From a virus: a DNA stretch of 30,743 nucleotides. The notes beneath the pieces were generated by a model that was not told the origin of the DNA, did not search any database, and saw only the letters and a program-made list of their open reading frames with translations. The position numbers were made by a program, and so were the translations under genes. Location: the IMG/VR virus record IMGVR_UViG_3300047352_000036, positions 1 to 30,743 of that record. The stretch is one strand, 5' to 3'. Of the stretch, positions 7,085 to 14,499 are shown piece after piece. Numbering within the stretch: the first letter of the stretch is position 1; each line of letters opens with the position of its first letter.

Positions 7085-7960
7085 ATGGCTATTGGTGCTA
7101 ATGGCTCTGGAGCGGCGTTTACTTACGCGGCTAATCAGGGCGGCTTCATCCCAGAAGTCTTTTCAAAACTGTTGCAGGCTAAGTTCTACAGTTCTTCTGT
7201 ACTTCCTGCTATTTCTAACACTGACTACGAAGGCGAGATCTCTGGTCAGGGCGACAAGGTACACATCCGTACCGTGCCCGCAGTATCCGTTGCCGACTAC
7301 ACTGGTTCAATCAGCTACGCTGATCTGACCACCAGCACTGTCGAGCTTCTGATCGATCAGGCTAAGTCGTATGCGTTCAAGATGGATGATGTTCTGTCTG
7401 CGCAGGGCGACATCGATATGCTGGCAGAGGCTTCTCAGGACGCCGCTGAGTCTATGCGTATCGCAGTCGAGACTGACGTTCTGGCTAACGTCGTAACTGG
7501 CGCAACCACTATTGGTTCTCAGACTACGATTACTGCCAGCAACATCCTTACCAGCATCCTTGACATCGCTAAGGACTTGGACGAGTTGAACATCCCTGAA
7601 GAGGGTCGTTACATCGTTCTGCCTCCCAGCATGATCTCTCTGCTCAAGCAGAGCGAACTGCGTCAAGCGTACCTGACTGGTGATGCGACTTCGCCTCTCC
7701 GTAACGGTCAGGTGGGTCAGGTAGATCGCTTCACGGTTTACCAGAGCAATCTGCTCTACACCCCATCGTCTGGTGCTGATGCTACTTACACCCACGTTCT
7801 CGCGGGTCACCCGAAGGCAATCACGTTCGCTTCTCAGTTCACTAACACTGAGACCGTTCGTCTTGAGAGCACCTTCGGCGACGGCGTTCGTGGTCTGAAG
7901 GTATATGGCCGAAAGGTCGTAACTCCAGACTGCCTCGTTGTAGGTAAGTGGAAGGTCTAA
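7085..7960 (+). CDS. Major capsid protein (HK97 fold)
   Basis: A 291-residue coat protein. The opening MAIGANGSGAAFTYAANQGG, then FIPEVFSKLLQAKFYSSSVL and the central ELLIDQAKSYAFKMDDV fit the P22/marine-podovirus group of HK97-fold capsid proteins. LPPSMISLLKQSELRQAYL and the late VRGLKVYGRKVVTPDCLVVG also fit. Length is right for that group, with no obvious decoration insert. Codons are heavily biased to C- and T-ending forms compared with neighbours, as expected for the most abundant virion protein. agagg lies ten bases before the start. A strong intrinsic terminator follows within 11 bases of the stop, so transcription probably drops after this gene. Confidence 0.95.
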   Translation: MAIGANGSGAAFTYAANQGGFIPEVFSKLLQAKFYSSSVLPAISNTDYEGEISGQGDKVHIRTVPAVSVADYTGSISYADLTTSTVELLIDQAKSYAFKMDDVLSAQGDIDMLAEASQDAAESMRIAVETDVLANVVTGATTIGSQTTITASNILTSILDIAKDLDELNIPEEGRYIVLPPSMISLLKQSELRQAYLTGDATSPLRNGQVGQVDRFTVYQSNLLYTPSSGADATYTHVLAGHPKAITFASQFTNTETVRLESTFGDGVRGLKVYGRKVVTPDCLVVGKWKV

Positions 7961-7970
7961 GGACTGAGCA

Positions 7971-7994
7971 GGGGGAGGTCTTCCTCCCCCTTTT
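7971..7994 (+). terminator. Intrinsic terminator after major capsid gene
   Basis: A perfect eight-pair stem, gggggagg (7971-7978) with cctccccc (7983-7990), has a four-base loop tctt and is followed directly by tttt. It lies 10 bases after the capsid stop. This is the clearest rho-independent terminator in the window. Because structural genes continue on the same strand with no obvious new promoter, it is probably partial and sets a step down in transcript level after the capsid gene. Confidence 0.92.
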
Positions 7995-8012
7995 CACTTT
8001 AAGGAGAGGGAA

Positions 8013-8288
8013 GTGGAAGAAGGGAAGACAGAGAAGGACGACCTGTACATTGAGGCCAAGGAAGATTTCAACGTCACGCTCGACAGGAGAGCGACGTTAG
8101 CAGATCTCCAAGACCAAGTTGACAGGCTCCGCAAGAATGGGAAACAGCCGGAAAAGGTTTTGCCTGCAAGGATGCCGAAGAAGCTTCGCAACGTCGTTAC
8201 TGGAAATGTATTCGAGTACGACCCGATCTTTGCAAAGAATCCCGATCTGGAAGTAATTGAATGGGAGACAGTGGATGGCGACGACTAA
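8013..8288 (+). CDS. Small conserved-looking head-region protein
   Basis: A 91-residue protein starting at GTG 8013 behind aaggaga (8001-8007). It is charged, with a predicted helix around residues 25-45 (LADLQDQVDRLRKNGKQ), then LPARMPKKLRNVVTGNVFEY and an acidic C-terminus (WETVDGDD). I recognise no named domain. Short genes in this place, between coat protein and head-tail adaptor, are common in podoviruses. It is the first gene after the terminator. Its last 14 bases overlap the next start. Confidence 0.8.
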   Translation: MEEGKTEKDDLYIEAKEDFNVTLDRRATLADLQDQVDRLRKNGKQPEKVLPARMPKKLRNVVTGNVFEYDPIFAKNPDLEVIEWETVDGDD

Positions 8289-8934
8289 AGTAAATGACAT
8301 ACTTGATCGTGCCAGCATAATCCTTCAGGACACTTCAAATACTAGGTTTGCTAACGCAGACCTTTTGAAGTTTTTTAATGACGGTCAGCGCGAGGTCGTT
8401 ATTTATCGTCCTGACGCTAATGTTACCAACACAAATTTCACATGCGCCGCCGGAAGCAAGCAGGCCTTGCCTTCTGACGCGCTTCGTCTTATCGACATTA
8501 CGAGAAACGTAAGCGGTAGGGCTATCTGTCAGATCAATAGAAAGATGCTGGACGAGTCGTTACCCGACTGGCACAACTCTACGGCTGATGCTACTCGCAA
8601 GATTGAGAACTTCATTTACGACTCATCTGACCCCAAGAATTTTTATGTTTATCCGGCGGCGGAAGCTTCGTTTCAAATAGAGGTTATCTACAGCGTATCT
8701 CCAGCAGACGTAACTCTTTCCAACTACACGTCGGATACAACCACGATCTCGCTGGATGACACCTACGCGAACTGCCTACTGGATTACATCTTGTACCGCG
8801 CATATCAGATTGATTCTGAGTTCTCCGGAAACGCAGAGAAGTCTCTTATGCACTATCGATCCTTTACGAATGGTCTGGGCGCTAAGACGCAAGGTGACTC
8901 TGCCGCCGACCCTAGAGCGGGAGCCATGCAGTGA
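8275..8934 (+). CDS. Head-tail adaptor (DUF6682-like)
   Basis: A 219-residue protein from ATG 8275, preceded by gggaga. The opening MATTKVNDILDRASIILQDT and then RFANADLLKFFNDGQREVVI are typical of phage adaptor proteins that form the ring under the portal; I recall this family as DUF6682. The middle part is beta-rich (FYVYPAAEASFQIEVIYSVS) and a later helix (YANCLLDYILYRAYQID) completes the usual adaptor layout. An in-frame TTG at 8257 would add six residues but has no better site. The stop overlaps the next gene as GTGA, so this and the following protein are probably made together. Confidence 0.85.
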   Translation: MATTKVNDILDRASIILQDTSNTRFANADLLKFFNDGQREVVIYRPDANVTNTNFTCAAGSKQALPSDALRLIDITRNVSGRAICQINRKMLDESLPDWHNSTADATRKIENFIYDSSDPKNFYVYPAAEASFQIEVIYSVSPADVTLSNYTSDTTTISLDDTYANCLLDYILYRAYQIDSEFSGNAEKSLMHYRSFTNGLGAKTQGDSAADPRAGAMQ

Positions 8935-9554
8935 AGTATTTAGATATTTCAGAGTTTGTACGAACGGAGGCGCAAGGCGCTCCGGAGTTTCTCATTGAGC
9001 GGGCCGTCAGAGAAGCGGCGATTGATTTCTGCGTTAAGACTGACGTGTATCGGCTGGAGCCGGAAACGATTCAGATTATTGCTGGGATCGAAGAATACGA
9101 CCTGACCATTCCTTCTGGCACTGAGCTAAATCACATTATCGATGTGTATCGTGGCAGTCGGACTTTACAGCCGGTCTCATATTCTCGACTGCTCGAAGTC
9201 AGGGGTGATGGAACCAGCACGGGCCAGCCTCGGTGTTACTCACAAAGGGACAACACAGTTTTTTACTTGGCTCCCATTCCGTCTGCGGCAGAGACTCTTA
9301 GCGTCCTTTATTCGGTAAAGCCAACCCCTACGTCTACCAGCATCCCCGACACGATTGGCAAGGAATACAGAGAGCCAATCGTTCACGGCGCACTTTATAG
9401 GTTGCAGATGATGCCTAACCAGCCTTGGTCAGATCAGGGTAGTGCGCAGGCTAACAAATCTCTTTGCGACCAAAGGGTAGGTCAGGTAGTCCGCGAGGTT
9501 AGGTACGGGTATGGCGGCGGCTCTTTAACAGTTAAATCGAGGGCGTTTATCTAA
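8931..9554 (+). CDS. Second adaptor/tail-tubular-type protein
   Basis: A 207-residue protein starting at GTG 8931 inside a GTGA overlap. It has an N-terminal helical part (EFLIERAVREAAIDFCVKTD), a beta-sandwich middle (PETIQIIAGIEEYDLTIPSG; VFYLAPIPSAAETLSVLYSV) and a helical end (REPIVHGALYRLQMMPNQPW). This mirrors the preceding protein and resembles T7 gp11-like gatekeepers and related adaptors, so the pair probably stacks below the portal. Which of the two faces the nozzle cannot be told from sequence. The stop overlaps the next start as TAATG. Confidence 0.8.
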   Translation: MKYLDISEFVRTEAQGAPEFLIERAVREAAIDFCVKTDVYRLEPETIQIIAGIEEYDLTIPSGTELNHIIDVYRGSRTLQPVSYSRLLEVRGDGTSTGQPRCYSQRDNTVFYLAPIPSAAETLSVLYSVKPTPTSTSIPDTIGKEYREPIVHGALYRLQMMPNQPWSDQGSAQANKSLCDQRVGQVVREVRYGYGGGSLTVKSRAFI

Positions 9555-9931
9555 TGGCTTATTCAGACACGATCAACTTGGTCGTTGGTGACACGCTCCC
9601 AGAAGTGACGGTCACCCTCAGAGATTCCAATAAGGCGGCATCCGGACAGACTCTTGATCCGGAAAACTCAGAGACTTGGGATCCGATTGATCTTACTGGC
9701 GCGACTGTGCGCATGAGAATCCGAAAGGTTGGGTCAACGACTGTATCCAGCACTCTCACCATGACGGTTGTAAGTCCTGCAACAAACGGCAAGGCCACTA
9801 CTAACTTCCCCGATGGAACCCTGTCTGAAGCTGGCGTTTTCGAGGCGGAGGTAGAGGTCACTTACACGGGTGGTGCAAAGCAGACGGTAAACGATTTGCT
9901 GAAACTGAAGATCAGGGATGACTTCGACTAA
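9554..9931 (+). CDS. Baseplate BppU-N-like beta protein
   Basis: A 125-residue, almost entirely beta protein. The pattern INLVVGDTLPEVTVTLRDSN, then DLTGATVRMRIRKVGS and FEAEVEVTYTGGAKQTVND resembles the N-terminal domain of BppU-type baseplate/tail proteins, an Ig-like attachment module. It contains no receptor-binding extension, so it may serve as a small adaptor that anchors fibers. Its stop overlaps the start of the 18-residue-repeat protein (TAATG). Function is inferred from fold resemblance and place. Confidence 0.7.
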   Translation: MAYSDTINLVVGDTLPEVTVTLRDSNKAASGQTLDPENSETWDPIDLTGATVRMRIRKVGSTTVSSTLTMTVVSPATNGKATTNFPDGTLSEAGVFEAEVEVTYTGGAKQTVNDLLKLKIRDDFD

Positions 9932-10827
9932 TGTTAAGAGCCGCCTATTCATATCAACTGATTAAGGCGTCCTCTGAGCGGACGGCGATTTCGTTCGCCT
10001 CCGATTCTGTTAATACATCTCTTCGTGTTTCGTTTGCTGATCTAACTGCAAGCCTTGACTACATCAGCATGGCCGCGAGTTATCTGGTTATTGCTGAGTC
10101 TCTTAACAGATTTTTTGAGGACTCTTTTGCATTCAGCGATCTGGCGAGCCTGTCGGTCAGCAAGTCTGCGTCCGATTCTTTAGGCATCACGGAGCTTTCT
10201 GTTCTTTCTGTGCAGAAGTCATTGGCCGAATCGGTCGCGATGTCGGATCAGTTCACGAAAATTCTGATCATCAACCGCGACTTTACCGACTCTCTGGCCG
10301 TTACGGAATCGGTTGCTCTAACAGTCTCGTTCGGTCAGTCAGAATCTATAACGGTCTCTGATCTTGCATCGCTCGGCACGTCGAAGGGCGAATCTGATTC
10401 GGTAGCTGTGAGCGAGACAAGCACACTGCTGGTGGGCAAGTCGCAGAGTGACTCATTCTCAATATCCGAGCAGATATCGAAAGCCTTTAGCACTTCGCTA
10501 AGTGACGCCTTCACGATTGACGATCTGTTTGATTCAGAGCTTACCCAGCTTCTGGATAAGGCCAACGTGTTTGGGGTGTCAGATGTTCTGGCGCTCTCTC
10601 ACACAAAGCCGTTATCGGACTCCGCATCGATAGCTGAATCTATTGCGATCAGTGCGGCACGGTCAGTAGCAGACACTCTCGCCATGCAAGAGGCTCTGAC
10701 CGCCCAATTTACCAAGTCTCTGTCTGACTCCGCATCAGTATCGGAATCAATCTCCGTAACGCTGGTTTCCGGCGCTGGCAGTGTCTTTAACCAAGGCGCG
10801 TTTAACGCGTTTGCTTTTAACGAGTAG
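9931..10827 (+). CDS. 18-residue-repeat tail protein
   Basis: A 298-residue protein made largely of repeats. From about residue 63 to 280 there are 12 units in which an Asp/Glu (often Asp-Ser) is followed four to six residues later by Ser/Thr-Glu/Asp. Examples are SDSLGITE, SDSVAVSE, SDSFSISE and SDSASVSE. Spacing is 18 residues, with two exceptions of 20. Lys-Ser pairs often close a unit. The C-terminus SVFNQGAFNAFAFNE is not repetitive and may be a conserved tip. Similar acidic repeats occur in marine phage tail proteins. A fibrous, beta-solenoid or coiled shape is likely; Asp-rich turns could bind calcium, which is inference. Confidence 0.8.
   Translation: MLRAAYSYQLIKASSERTAISFASDSVNTSLRVSFADLTASLDYISMAASYLVIAESLNRFFEDSFAFSDLASLSVSKSASDSLGITELSVLSVQKSLAESVAMSDQFTKILIINRDFTDSLAVTESVALTVSFGQSESITVSDLASLGTSKGESDSVAVSETSTLLVGKSQSDSFSISEQISKAFSTSLSDAFTIDDLFDSELTQLLDKANVFGVSDVLALSHTKPLSDSASIAESIAISAARSVADTLAMQEALTAQFTKSLSDSASVSESISVTLVSGAGSVFNQGAFNAFAFNE
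10120..10773 (+). repeat. Twelve 54-bp in-frame coding repeats
   Basis: These bases encode the repeated part of the preceding protein. Aligning the Asp/Glu of each unit gives residues 64, 82, 100, 120, 138, 156, 174, 192, 212, 230, 248 and 266. The period is therefore 18 residues (54 bp), with two steps of 20. Nucleotide identity between units is only moderate (words such as gactc, tctgat, gaatc recur), so this is an old array rather than a recent slippage product. Confidence 0.75.
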
Positions 10828-10838
10828 GGAGAAACGAA

Positions 10839-11261
10839 ATGTTTCAAGATGGAATGAAGATGAGCGGCAAGCTCACGATCTCACTGAACGACGAAGTCGT
10901 GCGAGAGATCGATAACCTTGTAGTGACGGCAGGCAAGGGGTTTGTTGCCTCTCGAATGACCGGCACAAGCGCCAACGTCATGAGCCACATGGCTGTGGGT
11001 AGCGGGTCTACTGCCGCCGCCGCAGGTGATACGGCTCTTGGTTCTGAGTTGGGTAGAACCACCACCAGCGCGAGCGTTTCAGGTGCGGTTGTGACCTATT
11101 CATCAACCTTCGCCGCCGGTACGGGAACGGGCGCGGTTACTGAGGCAGGAATCTTCAACGCCTCAAGTTCGGGAACCATGCTTTGCCGCACTGTGTTTTC
11201 TGTTGTGAACAAAGGCGCGTCTGACTCCATGACCGTTAGCTGGACAGTCACTGTTAGCTGA
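10839..11261 (+). CDS. Conserved-looking virion protein, beta-rich
   Basis: A 140-residue protein rich in Ser, Thr, Ala and Gly. It begins MFQDGMKMSGKLTISLNDEV and holds a recognisable pattern, VTAGKGFVASRM, then MSHMAVGSGSTAAAAGDTAL, TEAGIFNASSSGTMLCRTVF and MTVSWTVTVS at the end. I have seen this pattern in many phage tail-region proteins, generally unnamed. A beta-sandwich fold is likely. agggaga lies before ATG 10839. By place it is a tail or fiber-attachment component. Confidence 0.75.
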   Translation: MFQDGMKMSGKLTISLNDEVVREIDNLVVTAGKGFVASRMTGTSANVMSHMAVGSGSTAAAAGDTALGSELGRTTTSASVSGAVVTYSSTFAAGTGTGAVTEAGIFNASSSGTMLCRTVFSVVNKGASDSMTVSWTVTVS

Positions 11262-11276
11262 TAAAGGAGCTTTCTG

Positions 11277-11630
11277 ATGGCGGTTAAGTTCAGCAACAAC
11301 GCCAAGACGACAATTACAGGTTCGCTAAATACGTCTGCGACGAGCGTCACAGTAGCCGACGCCTCGAACTTCCCTACTCTCGGAGCGGGGGACTACACCT
11401 ATGCGACTCTCGCAGAGGCATCAACGCCCGCGAATCTAGAGATTGTCAAAGTCACCGCCATCAACAGCAATACTTTAACTGTTGTTCGGGCGCAACAGAG
11501 CACATCAGCGCGTTCATTTTCGGCAAGCGACTTGTGTGAACTGCGCGTAACGGCTGGCCTCATGGAAGAGGCCATTGACGAAAAAACGACTGCTGATGAA
11601 GCGACCGCACTAGCTATCGCACTGGGATAA
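11277..11630 (+). CDS. Small virion-associated protein
   Basis: A 117-residue protein, beta-rich for its first 90 residues (SATSVTVADASNFPTLGAGD; LEIVKVTAINSNTLTVVRAQ) and helical at the end (MEEAIDEKTTADEATALAIA). The first part matches a motif common in phage tail-region proteins, in which a short domain reports value and position along a repeated virion surface; no function is established. aaaggag lies ten bases before ATG 11277. Context suggests a structural role. Confidence 0.75.
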   Translation: MAVKFSNNAKTTITGSLNTSATSVTVADASNFPTLGAGDYTYATLAEASTPANLEIVKVTAINSNTLTVVRAQQSTSARSFSASDLCELRVTAGLMEEAIDEKTTADEATALAIALG

Positions 11631-11633
11631 ATT

Positions 11634-11966
11634 ATGGCTAATACATTCAAAAATGCGGCTCTGGCTAACGCCAATCACTCCGCTTACAGCACTCTTTATA
11701 CGGCCCCGTCTAGCACGACAACGGTTGTTCTGGGGCTGGCTATTGCCAACAAAACGACGCAGGCAGTAAACGTGCAGGTGCAGTTCACTGATTCTTCTGC
11801 ATCGTCTACGCATCAGCTTTTAGAGAACGTAGAGATTCCGGCCAAGACCACACTCGAAACGCTGGCTGGTCAGAAGTACATCTTGGAAACGGGCGACATT
11901 CTCAAAGTTAAGTCAGGCACGGCGTCCGCGTTGGATGTTGTTCTCGGTGTGATGGAGATCACCTAA
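11634..11966 (+). CDS. Small beta-sandwich virion protein
   Basis: A 110-residue protein with alternating hydrophobic strands: YTAPSSTTTVVLGLAIANKT, then VNVQVQFTDSSASSTHQLLE and LKVKSGTASALDVVLGVMEI. Similar short proteins occur in the tail regions of many marine podoviruses and siphoviruses, usually annotated as structural or hypothetical. It begins three bases after the previous stop and ends in a TAATG overlap with the first mosaic fiber, so it may be its partner or anchor. Confidence 0.75.
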   Translation: MANTFKNAALANANHSAYSTLYTAPSSTTTVVLGLAIANKTTQAVNVQVQFTDSSASSTHQLLENVEIPAKTTLETLAGQKYILETGDILKVKSGTASALDVVLGVMEIT

Positions 11967-12727
11967 TGACTCGCTCTAGGGTAAAGAATGATTTTTCTGT
12001 CGGCATCAATGATGGTGCTGATGCCAATGCGATTGCGATTGATAACTCCAATAACGTAGGCATCGGCATTGCAACACCTTCCGACAAGCTACACGTTTAT
12101 GGTGGCTCATCTGGCGGTACTGCCGCTCACTCTTATACTCAACTTCATGTAGAGCATAGCACACACGCGGCTATTCAACTCTCCACGCCGAACAACGCTG
12201 AATCAACCATTTTTTTCGGTGATCCCCAAGACAATGATATAGGGGCGGTTGGCTATTACCACGCACAAGACTTTTTATATCTGCGCTCCTACGGGGCTAT
12301 CAGATTACGAGTTGACGCTGATGGAATTAAGTTTGGCTCAGACTCAGCCGCCGCTAACGCCCTCGACGATTACGAAGAAGGCACTTGGACGCCAACCGCT
12401 TCTTCAAATGTTTCTTCAATATCAAGCGCAAACGGTCACTACACAAAAGTAGGGAATTTAGTCACTGTAAGTTTTTTCGCCACCATTACGCCCTCGTCTA
12501 CTTCAACTCAAATTAGGATTGGCGGACTTCCATATGCTGTCGCAGATAAAATAACTGGCACAAATTTTGAAGGAACATCAGTATGTTTTGAAGATCAAGC
12601 TCTGTACTTTTTTGCCGCTTTTGGAAACACCAGTGACTTGTGGATTGAGTTTGACAGGCCAATTCAAGGTTCGTCTGACACTCAGAACAGGAGCTATCGC
12701 GGCTCTGTAACTTATTACGCCGCTTAA
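11966..12727 (+). CDS. Tail fiber, mosaic type A
   Basis: A 253-residue fiber-like protein. The N-terminal module (VGINDGADANAIAIDNSNNV; TPSDKLHVYGG) recurs in the S74 fiber at 14499. The C-terminal module starting ALDDYEEGTWTPT at about residue 131, with GHYTKVGNLVTVSFF and IGGLPYAV, recurs in the fiber at 15800. This tip domain is probably a trimeric beta structure that meets the host surface. No S74 chaperone is present. The start overlaps the previous stop (TAATG). Sequence after the stop also resembles that after the 15800 gene. Confidence 0.78.
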   Translation: MTRSRVKNDFSVGINDGADANAIAIDNSNNVGIGIATPSDKLHVYGGSSGGTAAHSYTQLHVEHSTHAAIQLSTPNNAESTIFFGDPQDNDIGAVGYYHAQDFLYLRSYGAIRLRVDADGIKFGSDSAAANALDDYEEGTWTPTASSNVSSISSANGHYTKVGNLVTVSFFATITPSSTSTQIRIGGLPYAVADKITGTNFEGTSVCFEDQALYFFAAFGNTSDLWIEFDRPIQGSSDTQNRSYRGSVTYYAA

Positions 12728-12778
12728 TTACCCCTCTCGGAGATTGGGGCAGACAGTCCATAGCCAAAGGAGATAAAT

Positions 12779-13039
12779 ATGGCACTCACAGAAACAGTAG
12801 AAGTAGACAAGGTAGAAATCGCAGGCCCGTTTAAGGCAGTGCAAGTACGCACGGCTACGGTTATCTACAAAGATGACGTAGAAATCTCTCGCGGGTTCCA
12901 TCGTCACGTTATCAGTGCAGGCGATGATTACAGCAACGAGACAGAAGAAGTGCAGGCGATCTGCGCGGCTGTCCACACGCAGGAAGTCATTGACGCCAAG
13001 CAAGAGCATGAAGCGGCAAATATGCCGCCGCAGGAGTAA
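12779..13039 (+). CDS. Small hypothetical protein between fibers
   Basis: An 86-residue protein with a strand-rich N-terminal half (ETVEVDKVEIAGPFKAVQVR; TATVIYKDDVEISRGFHRHV) and a helical acidic C-terminus (VQAICAAVHTQEVIDAKQEH). aaaggaga precedes ATG 12779. Small genes of this kind are often found among marine phage fiber genes without known function. It might be an assembly factor or a minor virion protein. Confidence 0.72.
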   Translation: MALTETVEVDKVEIAGPFKAVQVRTATVIYKDDVEISRGFHRHVISAGDDYSNETEEVQAICAAVHTQEVIDAKQEHEAANMPPQE

Positions 13040-13043
13040 GTAA

Positions 13044-13523
13044 ATGCCGTTTATCGGAAAACAGCCAAAAGTAGGCGCGTATCAGCTAATTGACAGTATC
13101 ACCACGTCAGCTACCGCTACTTATGCGCTGACGGTAGGCGGCACTACTTTTAACCCAGAGTCATCCAGAAACTTAATCGTTTCGCTGAACGGTATAACGC
13201 AGGCTCCTGAGTCTGCCTATACCGTATCTGGGTCTAACATTGTGTTTGACTCTGCGCTGACCAGTAGCGATGTGATCGATTACATCCTAGTGATCGGTGA
13301 CGCCGTGGACATTGGCACACCTTCTGATGGCACGGTTGGCACGGCGCAGATGAACTATCCGCTGGCTAACGTACACGTCAGCGGCTTTTACGAAAACGAT
13401 CAGACGCTCAATTCAAACGTAACGATTGCCAGCACCAAAAATGCGATGGCGACCGGCCCTGTAGCGATTGCCTCTGGCGTAAGTGTCACGGTTTCAAACG
13501 GCGCTAGAGTCGTCATCCTTTGA
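13044..13523 (+). CDS. Short fiber/anchor protein
   Basis: A 159-residue protein whose first 110 residues match the N-terminal domain of the fiber at 15800: MPFIGKQP against MPFLGVQP, NLIVSLNGITQAPESAYTVS against DLAVFVNNVRQEPTTAYSAS, and QMNYPLANV against QISYPLTNF. This shared module is probably the virion-attachment domain. The last 45 residues (NSNVTIASTKNAMATGPVAI; VTVSNGARVVIL) form a short repetitive beta cap seen at the end of many marine phage tail proteins. The product may be a truncated fiber or a capped peg competing for the same anchoring sites. Confidence 0.75.
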   Translation: MPFIGKQPKVGAYQLIDSITTSATATYALTVGGTTFNPESSRNLIVSLNGITQAPESAYTVSGSNIVFDSALTSSDVIDYILVIGDAVDIGTPSDGTVGTAQMNYPLANVHVSGFYENDQTLNSNVTIASTKNAMATGPVAIASGVSVTVSNGARVVIL

Positions 13524-13533
13524 GGGGTAAGTA

Positions 13534-14499
13534 ATGTCGAAGATTAAGTTAGACGCGAACGCGAGCGGCACAGGGGTTTTTACCATTGCCTCTCCGAACA
13601 GCGATACTGACCGGACGCTAACTCTTCCTGAAAAAGCTGGCACGGTTCAGGTCGGTGAGGGTATTGACGACAACGCTACGTCTACTGCAATCACGATTGA
13701 TAGCAGTGAGCGAGTTGGCATTAATTCCTCGTCGCTTAGCTATAGATTTGAAGTAGCTGGTGCAGGAGAAGGTGTCTTAGGCCACATCAAAGCAACAGAC
13801 AGTACTCAGGCTTACATGATGTTCAGCAACTCTACTACTGGTAGTACTAAGTTTGCTCAAGGAATTATTGCTGGCCTAGACTCAGATGAAAGTGCTGTGT
13901 TTTTTAACTTTGAATCAACGCCAATGCGTTTTGGTACTGGCGGCGCAGAGCGTATGCGTATAGATAGCTCTGGTAACTTGCTGGTTGGTACTACATCCCA
14001 GCTAACTAATGAGATGTTAGGCATCAATCAACCTACTTTTGGACAAGTCGCTGTTAATGCAAGGGCTGTTACGGATGTTTACCGAGCAGAAACAACACGA
14101 ACAAGTGGGACTGTATATTTCCATTATTTTATTTACAACGGCTCAGCAGTAGGCTCTATAACTTCCACGGGCGGCGGTACTTCATATAATCCATCTTCAG
14201 ACGCTCGTCTCAAAGAAAACATCAGAGGTTATGACAATGCTCTTTCTGATGTGATGAAACTAAAGCCTCGCAAGTTTTCATGGATAAGTAATGGAGAAGA
14301 AGACAGCGGATTTATTGCTCAAGAGTTGTTAGAGGTTCCTGAATTTTCAAATCGTGTAAATCCCATTACTCGCGATGATGATCCACTGTATGGCGTTGAT
14401 TACATGAAGTTTGTAGCCGTTTTAACAGGAGCCATCCAAGAACAACAAGCAATCATCGAAGACCTACAGACCCGACTATCTGCGTTGGAGGCTGACTAA
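13534..14499 (+). CDS. Tail fiber with C-terminal S74 chaperone
   Basis: A 321-residue fiber. Residues 1-55 are an anchor-like module (IKLDANASGTGVFTIASPNS). Residues 56-215 are beta-rich and include ERMRIDSSGNLLVG at 139-152, a unit shared with the next gene. The C-terminus is an intramolecular chaperone of the endosialidase/peptidase S74 type: SSDARLKENI at 221-230, KPRKFSW at 244-250, GFIAQEL at 259-265, and the final helix MKFVAVLTGAIQEQQAIIED. In this family the domain folds the trimer and then cuts itself off at a Ser-Asp bond, here most likely S222-D223. gagggg precedes the start. Confidence 0.9.
   Translation: MSKIKLDANASGTGVFTIASPNSDTDRTLTLPEKAGTVQVGEGIDDNATSTAITIDSSERVGINSSSLSYRFEVAGAGEGVLGHIKATDSTQAYMMFSNSTTGSTKFAQGIIAGLDSDESAVFFNFESTPMRFGTGGAERMRIDSSGNLLVGTTSQLTNEMLGINQPTFGQVAVNARAVTDVYRAETTRTSGTVYFHYFIYNGSAVGSITSTGGGTSYNPSSDARLKENIRGYDNALSDVMKLKPRKFSWISNGEEDSGFIAQELLEVPEFSNRVNPITRDDDPLYGVDYMKFVAVLTGAIQEQQAIIEDLQTRLSALEAD
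13946..13987 (+). repeat. Fiber recombination repeat, copy 1
   Basis: This 42-base segment matches 15088-15129 at 40 of 42 positions. Its first 16 bases (cagagcgtatgcgtat) also occur at 14830-14845. All three encode the fiber unit ERMRIDS. It is the longest near-identical DNA match between the fiber genes that I found by eye. Confidence 0.85.

Noticed and set aside
7307-7810. Minus-strand open frame (167 residues) inside the capsid gene
   Set aside because: Antisense to the major capsid gene; explained by that gene's strong codon bias.
12728-12778. Terminator formed by cccctctcggagattgggg after the first mosaic fiber
   Set aside because: Only four C-G pairs form, with mismatches inside and no T run after.
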